Source: Coriolopsis trogii
Taxonomy: Eukaryota > Basidiomycota > Agaricomycetes > Polyporales > Polyporaceae
Assembly: GCA_020543525.1 (NCBI GenBank)
Contig: JAHYIO010000036.1
Coordinates: 2,418,001 to 2,482,000 of the forward strand
Direction of reading: 5' to 3'
DNA length: 64,000 nucleotides
This document shows, piece by piece, positions 1 to 11,828 of this stretch (position 1 is its first letter; every line of letters starts with the position of its first letter). The position numbers were made by a program, and so were the translations under genes. Below the pieces are notes generated by a model, which was not told the DNA's origin, searched no databases, and was given only the letters and a program-made list of their open reading frames with translations.

Positions 1-376
1 CGAACGGTCGGCTCGTTGTGTACGGGTAGAGGTGTGATAGCAGACGACTTCGGAAATGGATGACGGGGAAACACTGTCACAATGAATCACAAGAGACTGA
101 AACACGCAGGACTTTCGAAAACAAGATCGAGGGTCATCGAAACGAAACCGGAAGGTAGAGATAAAGGAGATCGGAGGAAGACTGTGAGAGGATGGTCGGG
201 GGTCGGTGCTACCTAACTGATGGATAACATTGAGTTACGGACTTATGGAGAGAAACACGCTACATGGCAGCATGCGTCAAAATGGTTCAACGACTCGGTG
301 TGTCGCAGGCTGCAAAGGGCAGTTAGTATTGGTCTTGGTCGTTCCTTAGTATTCCAATGACTTACAACAGGGTTTC
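1..376. other. Non-coding stretch at window start
   Basis: I see no open frame with recognisable protein sequence and no RNA or repeat here. It lies downstream of the small minus-strand ORF and may hold its 3' untranslated region. Confidence 0.4.
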
Positions 377-685
377 TCAACCTGTGCTCTTCGATCGCTG
401 ACCGTTCACATTCGTGCCGCCAGCCTCGTCGCTCGCCCGGGTGTTCGTGGGCTCGCTGTTAGATCGGCCACGGGCCGCGCCACCGGGCTCGGAGTCGCCA
501 GCCTCCGACCGACTGTCCTCCGTTCCAGTCCAGTCGGAGAAGTGGGACCTCGGTTCCTCGGGTTGACGATTCGGAGGAGAATCGAACGGTGAGAGGACAC
601 GCTCTGCATCGGAGCTGGAGTTGCCCGAGTCCCTGCTCGAGGGATCGGATGCATAGGAGTCGGAGCCGTGGTCGCTGTTGGACAT
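377..685 (-). CDS. Small Ser/Asp/Glu-rich hypothetical protein
   Basis: I do not recognise this product. It is a single-exon frame of about 102 residues, starting at the ATG of MSNSDHGSD; the frame runs further upstream but without another ATG. The sequence is low-complexity and hydrophilic, rich in Ser, Asp, Glu, Gly and Pro, with many SD/SE pairs and no hydrophobic segment, so it would be intrinsically disordered. No domain, signal peptide or zinc-binding pattern is visible. It stands alone, about 1.9 kb from the next confident gene. It could be a real short disordered protein, the terminal exon of a larger gene, or a chance frame. Confidence 0.3.
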   Translation of the reverse strand: MSNSDHGSDSYASDPSSRDSGNSSSDAERVLSPFDSPPNRQPEEPRSHFSDWTGTEDSRSEAGDSEPGGAARGRSNSEPTNTRASDEAGGTNVNGQRSKSTG

Positions 686-2639
686 TGAAAGCGTTGGGAG
701 ATTGTGATGGGCGAGAAACAACAGAAGTCAGGACTGTAGTTTCAGAACAGATGTGAGCTTTATTTATACTAATCCTTCTCGCCATTCTCGGTCAGCTCAG
801 AGTCCTAGATGATCTACCCATCGATGGGTTCTAGGTGTACATGATGGGCGCAGTAGTCATTCGCGAAAACGGCTTAGCGGCTGGAAAGACGCTCTCGGAC
901 TGAGTCGATCGACTGCAAGCAGAGCAGAAGGTTTAGGAATAGGCAGGAAGAAGCTCAGCGAAGTTTGAGAGCTGCGGCGCCCACCCTCGGGTCACCATTC
1001 AATTGACTCCGAGGTGTCGACATGCCGTTGGGTGGCAAGGCCAAGTCGAGTTCTCTCTAAAAGGACTTTCCAGTTGTTCCGCTGAGAGTAATTCAAAGTC
1101 AGATACGCACATCAGATATCATCCTGCCCATCATGAAGAGAAGCTGACCTTGTGCGCCCGGTATGCCTCTTGTGGCCTCAACGGTACGGATGAACTAACC
1201 ACGTCAGGCAGGACACCCAAGCGGAATATCGGAAGAGGTATATACAATCCGGTCCACAACATCGGAATGCCGTGGACACCCCGGAGCCTATATAGCCTCA
1301 TGGTAGGACGAGTAAGATGGCCGGTATTAGAAGCTGTGCTGTGGCGACTCCCCATACGAAGCGTGGATCCAGACACTCGGTCACAGACCAGTGCGCGGCC
1401 ACAAAATCAATTCAACCTCAGGGTCGGCAATTTATGCGAGGGAATCCGGATGTGTCTATACCCTGAAACAAGGGAAGAAATATCGGCGCCGGCAGAGTCA
1501 AGTATCTTCTCGCAACCCATCAGTACACCCTGGCACTGCCCTTCGTCCTACACAGCCAATGCGCCAGCAGTCGCGTGCATCCAGACTCGCATGTTAGATT
1601 CCTCGCGAGCCGTTCACGGGGAATATGACATGCGCGATCGATTCGGCTGATCGTTCGGAATGGTTTTCGGGCAGGAGGCTGAGGGAACGATGCATCTCTG
1701 TCGGCTTCTTCCTTGCATCAATATCCAGTGACTTTTGGAAGGGTAGGAGTGAGTCGTAGAAAGCCTCACGATGGGTCGGTGTAAGCGGCACGGAAAAATG
1801 ATCGATGTTTGTGATCTCGAAACGTAGCAGCATGAAGTGCTGCAGCACACCTGAACCTTCGACTCGCTCCCACTGCGAGAACGTCAACAAGATGAGGGAC
1901 ACACCTAGTACACCGATAGCATTGGGATTGAGTGGCGTGACAGAATGACATGCCTCATGGCGATACCTGGATAGGTGCAACTCGAGTCAGTATACAAGAT
2001 GGTCAAGGCTCTGTCTGTACGCAGTGTGATTCCACGCCACGCAGTTTACGTCAGCCTTCGATCCTAATAACAGAGCGATCCGAGCCCTTCTCCGAACACA
2101 ACGAGGCGTTGTTGACAGTCAGGGTCGTGGGCGCGCGACCGTTCTTGATGACTATCCGATGCGAAGCGTTGAGGCGGCCAAAACCGTACCGGTAGTGGAC
2201 GTACGTCCTGTTGGTCCAATACTCGTCGGAGGACGGCAGGCGCAAACATCAGGAACTCTGGCTACTGAGTGGTCTTGGAATCCCTAGTGCGGTCAAAACG
2301 CGGTGTACTTCTGACTCCGGGCAACACTACTTACTTCAGAGAGATCGAGACTGATGAACGCAGGGTCATACTTTCGCTGATTGTGCGGCCGTCGGCACCT
2401 CCTGCGCCGCTACCACAGGCGCGTACTTTCCAGGCATGAGCACAGAAGCAGAAGCAGCTCGACATCGTCCATGAGTCGATGTGGTTCAGAATCTTCAGAT
2501 TGAGGCCGAGTCAATTGGCGCTGGAAGCGCAGCAGCATGAGCGCTTGTGTTTACGTACTACACTGCCACCACAGGACTCGGTGAAGTCTGTGCTTGTAGC
2601 CTACCTGACTGTCACTGACCGATACTTCGAACTTGCTTC
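686..2639. other. Long intergenic region, no confident gene
   Basis: Several ORFs of 60-215 codons occur on both strands, but none has recognisable motifs and their codon use is not GC3-biased as in the real genes nearby. The best is a minus-strand frame at 1594-1980 with one short hydrophobic segment (IGVLGVSLILLTF); it could be a decayed exon. The right end should hold the promoter of the PP2C gene. Confidence 0.4.
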
Positions 2640-4068
2640 ATGTCTGATCTCGACTCTCTACGCAGCAAACTCTCGGAGCTCTACATGTCTACCAAAGACG
2701 GCACCGGAGCGCACACAGTGTCGTTCCAACCTCTTCGTACCCGCAAGAACGAAGACCGTTTAGCATCGGTCTCCTGGGATATTGCCGGCCAACGTTGGGT
2801 CTTCCTAGCAGTGTGTGACGGTATGTGTCTCGAGCCTACTTGCTCGTTAGCTCTCATGAGGCTCACACAGTGCGATATATCCCTCAGGTCATACAGGCCC
2901 ATCTACCGCAGAATATACCGCCGCGCGACTTCCTGAATTCATTCGCGCGGGTCTGGTCGAGGTCTTGCGTGATAGTCTTGATCAAAGGCTCGACCGCGAG
3001 AACATCACTGCTGCAGAACCTGTAATTTCTGCCATGCTGGTCCGGGTTGTCGAGGATTTCGATGCACACATAGGGCATGAGCTCAAGCGAGTATGCCCTC
3101 GTCCTGGCAAACTTTCAGAGGCGCGGATTCAAGCTCTTATCGAGGACCATCGAGATATTGTTATGCGTGCATGGAATGGAACAACGCTGTCTGCAGCGCT
3201 AGTGAACGTGACGAACGGCTTTGTTTGGGGCATAGGTGTCGGAGATTCCACCGCTAGTGAGTTGCACCAGTCACGGAAACTCCTAACATGCGTTAACCTG
3301 AAATGGTCCTGACAGTGCTTTGCGTGAAGGACGTCAATGGCGTTCGCCGTTCACAGAAACTCTGCAAGCGGCACACTCTGAAGGATCCCCAGGAATATTT
3401 CAGGGCGAGTTTAGCGGGCAATCATTGCGGCGAGAGAGTCGTCGTGAACGATCGAATTCTGAGCTGGCAAGCTGTTCCGCGAAGTAAGTAAATCTCGCAT
3501 ACGACACCCGGAACGACCACAACTGACTATAATTCGCCGTCAAGCGATCGGAGACTTCGTATTGAAGTTCCATCCTCTCTATTTGAAACGAGTCTTCAGG
3601 CATTTACCCTACAACGGGTATACTCCTCTGGATATTGTCCAAGAGCGTATCAAGACCCCACCGTATATCATAGCCACTCCTTCTGTTTGTTTCACAGATC
3701 TTCACGACTTCCGGGGCTGCGAGCCTATCATTGTGCTTTTCACAGATGGCGTTGATGATTTGGTCGACGGCTACTTCATTTTCCGCCAAGCATCTCACAG
3801 CGGACTTGATCCCTGCGACGTTGTCTCGAAGTTACTCCAAGCGCAAATTGATCCTCAGCTCGAAGAAGCGCTCGAACACGGGATTGAACTGGGTTGGACC
3901 GGGACCGAGGGCAACAAGGCCGTTGACATCTTAGGCAATTTGGTTGGAGGGACTGACGTTCGTAGACTTGACATGGTCATGGACCAGGACCTTCTAGGAG
4001 ACAAGGAGGCGGTTCCAGGGTTTTATGTGGATGATACCACTATTGTAGTGTACGAATTTGAACAATGA
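2640..4068 (+). CDS. PP2C-family Ser/Thr protein phosphatase
   Basis: This predicts a metal-dependent (PPM/PP2C) protein phosphatase of 413 residues. Four exons fit the frame exactly: 2640-2820, 2888-3256, 3316-3483 and 3545-4068. The first junction creates the family motif CDGH, whose Asp binds a catalytic metal. Further family hallmarks are the GTTLSAALV strand followed by GVGDS, the segment RILSWQAVPRTIGDF, which corresponds to the 'SRAFGD' block, and FTDGVDDLVDG, which holds the second metal-binding Asp. The C-terminal half has the DDTTIVV strand. The overall type resembles fungal relatives of the pyruvate dehydrogenase phosphatase branch, but I see no clear mitochondrial presequence, so substrate and location are unknown. 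It converges on the HD hydrolase gene. The family call is secure; the specific role is not. Confidence 0.87.
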
Positions 4069-4606
4069 ACAGTTGCATTGTCGAGTAAAAAGTGAATGTC
4101 ATCATATGTGTGTGGTCCAGAAGAGACGAGCAGGTTGAGATCAAGAGAAGCCACTCAGAGGAACAATGCTGAGGCTATTCTTGTTCTTCTTGTGGAATCT
4201 GGGTAATTACATTGATAAAGGCCATTTTACCCGGTCATCATTGTTCTAGTAGCTGTCAAGAAGTCACAAATGGAGGAGTCACCCTATTCTCCCAAATAGC
4301 GGACTTCCAATTCCACTGACGGTCAGAGTGAATACACGGGCAACAACTCATCATGAGAGGGCCAATGTAGGGACGTACACTGGCGGTGGTGGTGGGATTC
4401 TTGTCATTGATTCAGAGTACCAGGATAGCAAAAATTCTCCAAGTGTGGGTATATCCTCAGCTCAATCAGAAGCACAGGCGTATGAAAGCAGTAACACATT
4501 TTTGTAACGCTATGGATATTTATGTACCCTGTATGGTCTCAGGTCTCAGTGTATTTATCATCCTGTCATTCTCGCACTCCATTCCGGAACGGTGCCGGTA
4601 GAAGTG
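4069..4606. other. Convergent 3' intergenic region
   Basis: This AT-richer spacer lies between the converging PP2C and HD hydrolase genes. It presumably holds both 3' untranslated regions. No gene, repeat or RNA was recognised. Confidence 0.5.
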
Positions 4607-5568
4607 CTAGGAAAGTATATTGAACTCGTCGTCGATGGCTCCCAGAAAGTCCAGCATCTGTCGTGGTCTTAGTGTACAATGCCACCCATGTTTGTTTTAT
4701 GTAGACAACCTCACCAGCTGATGCCGCTTCGCTGCTAGCTTCTTCCCCGGTTCCGTCTTGAGACGCTCTCGTATATGCAACAACTTGTCGTAAAAGTGAG
4801 CAATGGCAGAATCGTCGTAAGTGGGATCACGTTGAGGGACATGGAGGGTACTGAATGAAGTCAATCAGGTGGCATGAACTCCGTTGTTGAGACGAAATGA
4901 GATAACTTACTGATTGGTGGCGGCACTATACGCAGCGCAGCGCAGAATACCTGCATATACTCGTGTTTGCACCAGCTCTCGACGCAGAGTTCAAAGGTGC
5001 GTACCAAACGCGCCGATAGCGTCGAGGCGATCTGCGTCCTGTACACAGTGCAGTTCCACGCATTGTCCATGCCAGTCTTCAATCTCACCCGCCGCAAGGC
5101 GCTTCTTCTCGGTACTCCAAGAGACGTTGTCGACGATGCGTGCGATGACGCGGGCACGGCCGTCCTTGACGAGGTCCAAACCGCTCTCGGACGCGGCTTT
5201 CTCAAAGAAGGGAAGGAAAAACGCGTAAGGATCGGCGGCTGCCTCCGCGGACACGTACTTCTTGTCTAAGACGTCGTGCAAGAGCGCGGCGAGCTCGACG
5301 GTCAAAAAGTCTGGCTTTGCGTCGTCGGGCAGAGTCTCAGACACGGTCCGCGCGAGATGAAGCGCGGTCTTCCTGACGCGTTGCACTGTTTCGTGTTTCG
5401 AATAAGATCATGAGCGACCGTGATAGGGGAGTGCCGCGGAAGAGGAAAAGAGGACTAACCGTGGTACGCGTCGTGAGAGGGGTCGTATCTCGCCATGGTT
5501 TCGACCATAAGCTTCTCCGCGGCCGCTACTACGATGGCCTCCTCCGTCGTCGGGTACGTTGCAGACAT
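4607..5568 (-). CDS. YedJ-like HD-domain phosphohydrolase
   Basis: A predicted metal-dependent HD-superfamily phosphohydrolase of 238 residues. Five exons join exactly in frame: 5568-5460, 5385-5005, 4950-4911, 4850-4715 and 4657-4607. The metal ligands of the HD fold are visible: His in the spliced block DPSHDAYHVQRV, the HD pair in LAALLHDVLD, and the distal Asp in VQDADRLDAIGAFG. The last block and the C-terminal HFYDKLLHIRERLKTEPGKK segment closely match the E. coli YedJ family rather than the dNTPase or RelA groups. The physiological substrate of this family is not established; a nucleotide or other phosphoester is the usual inference. It is head-to-head with the ZIP transporter gene, with 172 bp between start codons, and so probably shares a promoter region with it. 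Confidence 0.9.
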
Positions 5569-5740
5569 GGCGGTAGCGGAGAGAAAAATGCTGCCATCAT
5601 CGGCGTCACAGTTCTCTGGCAAGAGTCTGACGTTTGCTTGGACCAAAGGACCTTGTCCAGGGCGTCTAATTAAGGTGACGGAGGAGAAGCGCTCATATGT
5701 GCGCTGCCACCGAACCATCTCCCTGCTGTAGCACCCAACC

Positions 5741-8107
5741 ATGCCTTCCTGTCGTCGGACGCTGCTACTCGTCGCCCTCGCCGCTAGTCTTGCGGTGGGA
5801 ACCTCTATTGTGTCGGAGATCGAGAAGGCTCCCTTGGTTGTGTCGGTGCGTGAGCTTTCCCGAGCCGACTCTATTCGCACGTGTGACAGTGCGAACCCAC
5901 CGCGTTGAATGGGCCCGTATTGACTACTTGCGTCTTTCTCTTCCTTTGCTGCATCGCTATGTTCTCTCTAGGACGCGGATATTCAAGGATGTGCCCCAGT
6001 GCAGGCGTTAAGTGCGCTGGAGGATGAGCTGGAGGCGACGCAATCACCCATTATGCGGACCGTCTTCTCATGGCTGTTTCCCTTCGGTCCTGGATGGAAC
6101 TCTGGTACGTCGTCAACGCGTTGCTTCAAACCAACGTGGACTCCATACACCCGCAAGTCGCGTTTGCGTCGCTTGTGCATACACGCCCTCACTCCCTCAT
6201 GCACGATGCAAGTCAATGACTGACGCGCTCGGTTTTGGCAGTCCTCGGGACGTTCTACATCTCCTCGTGTGTATCGCGCACATCCTCTCACCAATACTTC
6301 GAGCTGATCATGCTCGTTTCTCCCGCGATGCTATTGACGTCGCTTTGTGTAGCGTCCCGAACTTCATCCTCGCATTCATCCCGGCACAGATCAACCCTAA
6401 CACGCTGAACACGATGACAGCGTTCGCGGTGAGTGTGCACACGGCCGACATTTTGCCGGGTCATATACCGCCAGGAGGCGGAAGCTCTGACAATTTGCTG
6501 ACAGACTGGAGGACTGCTATCTGATGTCTTCCTGCATCTCGTCCCACATTCGTTCATGGGCGAGCATCAGGACGGTGGCGTTCATTTTGTTATGGTAGAG
6601 GAGAAGCGAAACATAATCGTCGGGTGCGTTAAGTTGGAGCCATTGGCATGCCGGCAAGGCTTACGAAAACGCGTCCTGCTAGGCTCGGGATCTTCGTCGG
6701 CTTTGCTTCGTTCTTCATCATGGAAAAGACCCTCCGCGTGCTTGGGGGCGAGGACGAGGGCGGGCACTCGCATAGTCATTCTCACTCACACAGCAACGGT
6801 TCGGCCGAACATGCGAACGGCCAGTCGACGGCCGTTGCCGCGCCCGCTGCCAACGGGCTGAAGTCTCGTGGCGCAGACAAGACTGAGAAGCACGAGAGTA
6901 GCGGCAATGGGGTAGCGCAGGATGCCCCCAAGCAGACGTCTAAGCTGTCTGCGTACCTGAACCTATTCGGTGACTTCATGCACAACATGTGAGTCTACAG
7001 CTCACTATCACCGGCTCTTGACTCACAGAACCCACGTTGTGTTTGTGGCCGCATTTCTCTGCAGAACTGACGGGCTCGCGTATGTATCGTTTGGCTACCT
7101 CGAGTCAATGCACGTTCGCCGTTCTGAATGGCCAAACTTTCCTCCCGAACCTACAGCATGGCCGCGTCCTTCTATTCGTCGCCTCTCATCGGCGCGACGA
7201 CGACGCTCGCATGCTTTGCGCACGAAATCCCACACGAGATCGCCGACTACTCGATTCTCATACGCAGTGGCTTCACGAAGAAGCAAGCGATGCAGTCCCA
7301 ATTCTTGACGGCCATCGGCGCATTTGTACGTCATCTCTCTACTCGTGTTCCTCCTTCACGATCCTGCGGAACCGCGAGGCGGCTAGCTTCTGCACCCTCG
7401 ATGATAGGCGGAGCACCAACGCTAACGATGTTATTGTCCCCGGTTATGTCATGATCAGGTTGGGTACGACACGGTCACAGCTCGGTGCCGTCTCCATTAG
7501 CTGACGAAAAGAACACACGCCTTCCTGCAGCACGTTCATGGGAATCGGAATCCGCAACCTCTCAGCGGCTGCGGACGTGGAGAGCGAAGTGACGAACTAC
7601 GCCGATGCGCTCCGGCAGACTGCTGCAGGCCTACTGGGGACGAGCGTGCAGCTGGCAGATCTGGTAAGACGCTCTGTTCGTCTTGTGATGTCGCGGGCGG
7701 GGCGCTGACGCGTGACGGCCGGCTCTTGCAGGTCATCCCCTTCGTTGCGGGAGGGTTCATGTACATCGGCGCTGTGGCGGTCCTGCCCACGTACGTCGTC
7801 GTTATTCTTGCAGAGATGACATATGTGACAGGAAGCTTGACGCCCACGTGCCTGACAGATTGCTGGAGGAGAGCAGAAGCGGGAAGCAAGCGCTTCGCGA
7901 GGTGAGTACACCTCGCATCAGACTCGTCGTGGGCTCATTCATGTGTGTCGTCGTGCTCATGGCTTTCTGTCTTTTTCTGCACCGCTCGTGGACCAGTTTG
8001 CGGCGATGTTCTTTGGGGTGGCGTGCATGTTCTTGGTTGCGTAAGTGCGGCTTCTGGTGGGAGATAGAGAGACTGCTGATTGACTGGCGTACAGATGGAA
8101 CGAGTAG
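5741..8107 (+). CDS. ZIP zinc transporter, KE4/ZIP7 type
   Basis: A predicted ZIP-family zinc transporter of the KE4/ZIP7/Yke4 branch, whose members move zinc from the ER or Golgi lumen to the cytosol. The gene has many short introns. The first exon (MPSCRRTLLLVALAASLAVG) encodes a signal peptide, followed by a short luminal stretch. Transmembrane blocks include VPNFILAFIPAQINPNTLN and GGLLSDVFLHLVPHSFMG, the latter holding the TM4-type His residues. A cytosolic loop carries the histidine-rich run GGHSHSHSHSHSNG. The ZIP signature ACFAHEIPHEIADYSIL matches the HExPHE motif of the LIV-1/KE4 subfamily. The protein ends FFGVACMFLVAWNE. Starting at the signal-peptide ATG fits the family architecture. 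Internal splice sites after residue 120 are approximate. Confidence 0.88.
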
Positions 8108-9456
8108 ATGTAGGTCCGATTGTCACGAGGCGGACAGGGACAGGGTATCGTGCGAGGGGACGCTCGGTGTGGTAGAGTCGGCGTCTTCGCCGATCGCGAC
8201 TGGATTAGGTGCACTGGACACGGGCAGATATGCTACGGTAAATTATTGGAAAGTGTATAATGGCGAGAGAGATCTGCGGTACTATTGCGGACGTGCCAAT
8301 CTTGTCTATCGAGATCAGGAGAAGTTGAGAAGGCGCGGGGGAAGCTTTTGAGGCTCGAGAACGCTTGTTGAGCGAATTGTGCTTTGAACTGTAACTCCTC
8401 GGCTTGTGTCATCGCTGCTGGCTGCGTTCAGGGCCCGAAACGGAGGCCATGGATGTCGACGGTTGTGGCTCGGAGATATGTGGGGAGAGGATGGGTGGAT
8501 GGCCGCTGGTCGAACAGATGATTTGGAAGCCGCGGGCCTGCGACTGCCGGCTGGACGGCGTGGAGAGACGGGCGAACGTGCGTGAAGTCATTGGGCGATT
8601 GTCTCCGCCACTGCAGTCGTACGCTCCCGCCCTGCCCTCGCCGCCTGCCAGTTGCCAGTGCTTGCTGCTCTTGCTCGCGACGGAATTCGTATTCGAAACA
8701 GCCCTAGTAGTGCGTTTCCCGCAGTCATAAACCTCGGCGCGATACCGCCACGCCCCCTTTTCTCCTCTTTACCACTCTCAGCTGCAGCCTGCCAAGGTCG
8801 TGTGCGTCTTCCCCGACTGCTTGCCCATTCCCGGCCGCATCCAGCCAGGCAACAATTCCACAGCGTGCCCGCTCGCCCCGCGGCCCGTAGGACCCCGACT
8901 GCGACGTAGAGCGAGTGCTGCGTGGAGGTACATAAGTAAGCCCACGAATCTTCTCGACTCAGCCACTCGGACTCCGATCTTCCGTCTGCCTTCTCCTTCT
9001 CGACGCGCACGCACTCGGCTGTCCTGACGCCTCCCGTTTGACTCGCCAGAGCCGGTCGTCATCGTCCCAGCGCGCGCCCACAAGCGACAGACAGAAAACA
9101 CAGGCGTGTGCCGCTTCCAACTCGCCCTCCGTCCCTCTCCCCCGGTGACGCCTGCACACCCCACCGGTGCGTATGTACTGCTTACGTGTCCGCCGCTGCT
9201 GGCTTCCTGCTTAGCGGTAGACGTTAGACGTTAGACACTTCCGACCGCCCATTCCCGAGAAAGCGAGAACGCCCCTCCCGTACGCCGCACCGCCGGATCC
9301 AATCCCGACACCAAGCCCCCCAATTCCGATCCCAACCATAGACATCGCTCCTGACTTGGCTCTCTCATCAACTCACTCCTAAACTCGAACAACGCTTGAC
9401 ACCCGACTCGTTACTTTCCATCTCTATTCCATCTCTCAGCCTCGCCACCGCACACA
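8108..9456. other. Intergenic region, promoter of Nudix gene
   Basis: No coding signal was recognised in 1.35 kb. The right half (about 8700-9450) becomes strongly C/T-rich on the plus strand, typical of fungal core promoters upstream of a plus-strand gene. A short tandem repeat of the unit GTTAGAC lies near 9217-9238. Confidence 0.45.
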
Positions 9457-10126
9457 ATGAGCAATAAAGGGCGGTCAACACCTCGCATCGTCTGCTGCGC
9501 GATCCCCATTGCGCGGACAGCGGGCAAGGTCCTCGTCATCACAAGTAGAAAACGGCCGAATAACTGGGTCTGTGAGTACTGCGTCATCTCCTTCTCCCTC
9601 CCTTCCTACCGCCGCCCTCTCGCAGTGCACTGACAAAGACATTGCCACACCCACCAAAACCTCTGCAACGGTCGCTCAGTGCCCAAAGGAGGATGGGAGC
9701 CGTCGGACGGGGTGCTAGAAGCAGCAGCCTCGCGGGAAGCCTTGGAAGAAGGTCTCACCCTTTGTCCATCCGTCTACCGTCCCCATTCCTGACCTTTCGT
9801 CTTTCCCTCCCACTGTCCCCTTCCTATCGCAACGCTCGTGCGTTCGATCTACACGTCCGTGCATAACTGCATGCGGTACCCCCCTTTCTCCTCCCGCAGC
9901 GGGCGTCCGTGGCACCATCACGCGCTTTGTGACGACAATACCGTCGGCCTCGTCAACATATCACTTTTACGAACTCGACGTCCAGGGACTGGACGCCGAA
10001 TGGCTAGAAAGCAAGGAGAGGCGGAGAGAGTGGGTTGACTACGCCGAGGCGTGCAGGAGGTTGGCGTGGAAGGCGGAGCTACAGCAAGGCTTGTCGCTCT
10101 CCACTCTCGCGCCTCCTAAACGGTAA
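9457..10126 (+). CDS. Diphosphoinositol polyphosphate Nudix hydrolase
   Basis: A Nudix hydrolase of the DIPP/Aps1/Ddp1 type, which removes beta-phosphates from inositol pyrophosphates and cleaves diadenosine polyphosphates. The first exon gives MSNKGRSTPRIVCCAIPI and a strand typical of the family (VLVITSRKRPNNWV). After an intron, VPKGGWEPSDGVLEAAASR leads into REALEE, and the next exon supplies AGV, completing REALEEAGV, the REUxEExGU half of the Nudix box. The segment SKERRREWVDYAEACRRL corresponds to the KREWF block of human DIPP. The length, about 165 residues, suits the family. The position of the first Nudix glutamate reads as Gly with Asp beside it; yeast Ddp1 also departs from the consensus there, so this need not mean loss of activity. 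Two introns are inferred by eye. Confidence 0.85.
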
Positions 10127-11828
10127 CTGCAGGTGAGCCATCCCCCTCATCTGAAGCGTTCGTTTGACGAGACGTATATAGTCTGGCAGGCGCTTTGAGG
10201 AGCATGAGGCCGACCGTTCAACCAGTCCATCTCAAAATGCACGTTCGAGAGCTCGGCCGGTTCCCTACCAGCGCACATCCGACATCAGCCCGGTTCTGCC
10301 ACGCGCCATTGTTTCGACGTTCCAATGCCATCGCATATATAACTGCTTGCTTCATCTGCCACGACACCAATCGCCACGTATACGTACCCCCACCAGCTTT
10401 CCGCCAGTATTCTTTGTTGCTATCGACCGACAATCGGATCCCGCACGTTCGCCCCCCATGTAGAGTCGCCCAATCCATTTACACTATGTTCTCCCACTCA
10501 TCCCTCTCCAGCCCTCCCTCCCATCTGAGCCCTATATCGATCCCAATCCCACACTCGATTTACGTGTCATCTCCAGCGAACCATTTATCGTACTCCGGCG
10601 CGTTCTTAATGCATCTGTATACCTTCGCTCTCCACCCACCGCACGCACGCGCGCAATGCTCCGAGTCCAGCGTCATGTTACGCATCGCGTACGTAGACAA
10701 TACTTTCGTTTGCGTGGAGAGAGTACTCGCCCATGTACATTAGTTCGTCGCGTCGGGAGCTCTCGATGTTTAGTTCCGCTTCTAGTCCTACGGTACAGAT
10801 TCGCAGGCTTCTCGATGGCTCGGACGTTGGACGATTTCATATTATTCTAGCCGTCGTCGTGCACCTACAGCCGTACGCGTATGCCTACGATTGACACACG
10901 GCCCACTGCGCCGGTGAGCAGCTGTGCAATGTCCGTGCTTGTTGGTGGTTGTCTGTTCTGTTGACGTTGTTGCTCACTGTCGTTGTGTTTCGGCAGGTTC
11001 GTTCGAAATCACAGGGCCCGACGTAGACAGACGGCGAGGTTCCTGGGACCTGGCAGCGTTGAGCTGCAGCTGGTTCGGCTTTGCCGGCGGCCCGCAGGAG
11101 GGTGCATGCATCAAACCATCCGGACGGAAGCCTGAGCGCCCATGTTCGAAGGGGACGCTCTGCAGCAAACGTTAACGTTCGTACAGTACGTTCTGCCGCC
11201 TCCCACCCACCGCTCACTGTCGCGCTCTCGGTTTCTATCGTTCCCACAGGCAGCTCATCCCATTCCATGTTGTCCAAATGCCGTCCAGAGGAGGTCGATA
11301 TATGCGCTCTTGTGCGCCCCATTATCTCCCCCTTGGCCACATGGAGAGCTCGGCGGGTGCCTGGCGCATCTCGTACCGTGGCACTCGGCATCACGCATCA
11401 CCCTCCTCCCACAGCCATCCACCTCCATGTGCGCATGCTACGCCATGTCTCTGTTATCACTCGAGGTCCACGACGACGTACAGGTCGCCCAGCTACAGGC
11501 CGACGAACGTTTCGGCGCGCGGTCGCACTGCGCGCGTCGGCGGCTCGCTGTTCCGTGCGAATGATGCGGAGTGTCATGCGCTCTCGTTATCGCGGGGTGG
11601 ACGTATTTTAGGGATGGGGACGTCGTGTGGACGGGCTCGCGTTCGACGTTCGCCTCTTCGTCTTCCCTCCGAGCCCCAGGGCCTCCAAAGTTTCAAGTTT
11701 CAAGGATCGCCGACCAGGATCGCCGCCGCGCCCGTCCCTGTCTGCTGCACCTGAACGCTTGACTGCTCCTCTCAGCCATCTCCTCGCGTCTGCGTCTGAC
11801 ATTGATTGACATCTGCGGGGAGCCAAGT
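10127..11828. other. Intergenic region with no confident gene
   Basis: Several ORFs of 60-180 codons occur in 1.7 kb, but they are arginine/proline/serine-rich translations of C/T-rich DNA without motifs. The left part probably carries the 3' end of the Nudix transcript and the right part the promoter of the acid phosphatase gene. Confidence 0.45.

Noticed and set aside
9217..9238. Short tandem GTTAGAC repeat as a regulatory site
   Set aside because: Only two to three units and no known factor match; too weak to call.
10195..11754. Overlapping plus-strand ORFs before the acid phosphatase
   Set aside because: No domains and C/T-rich composition; more likely untranslated or promoter DNA.
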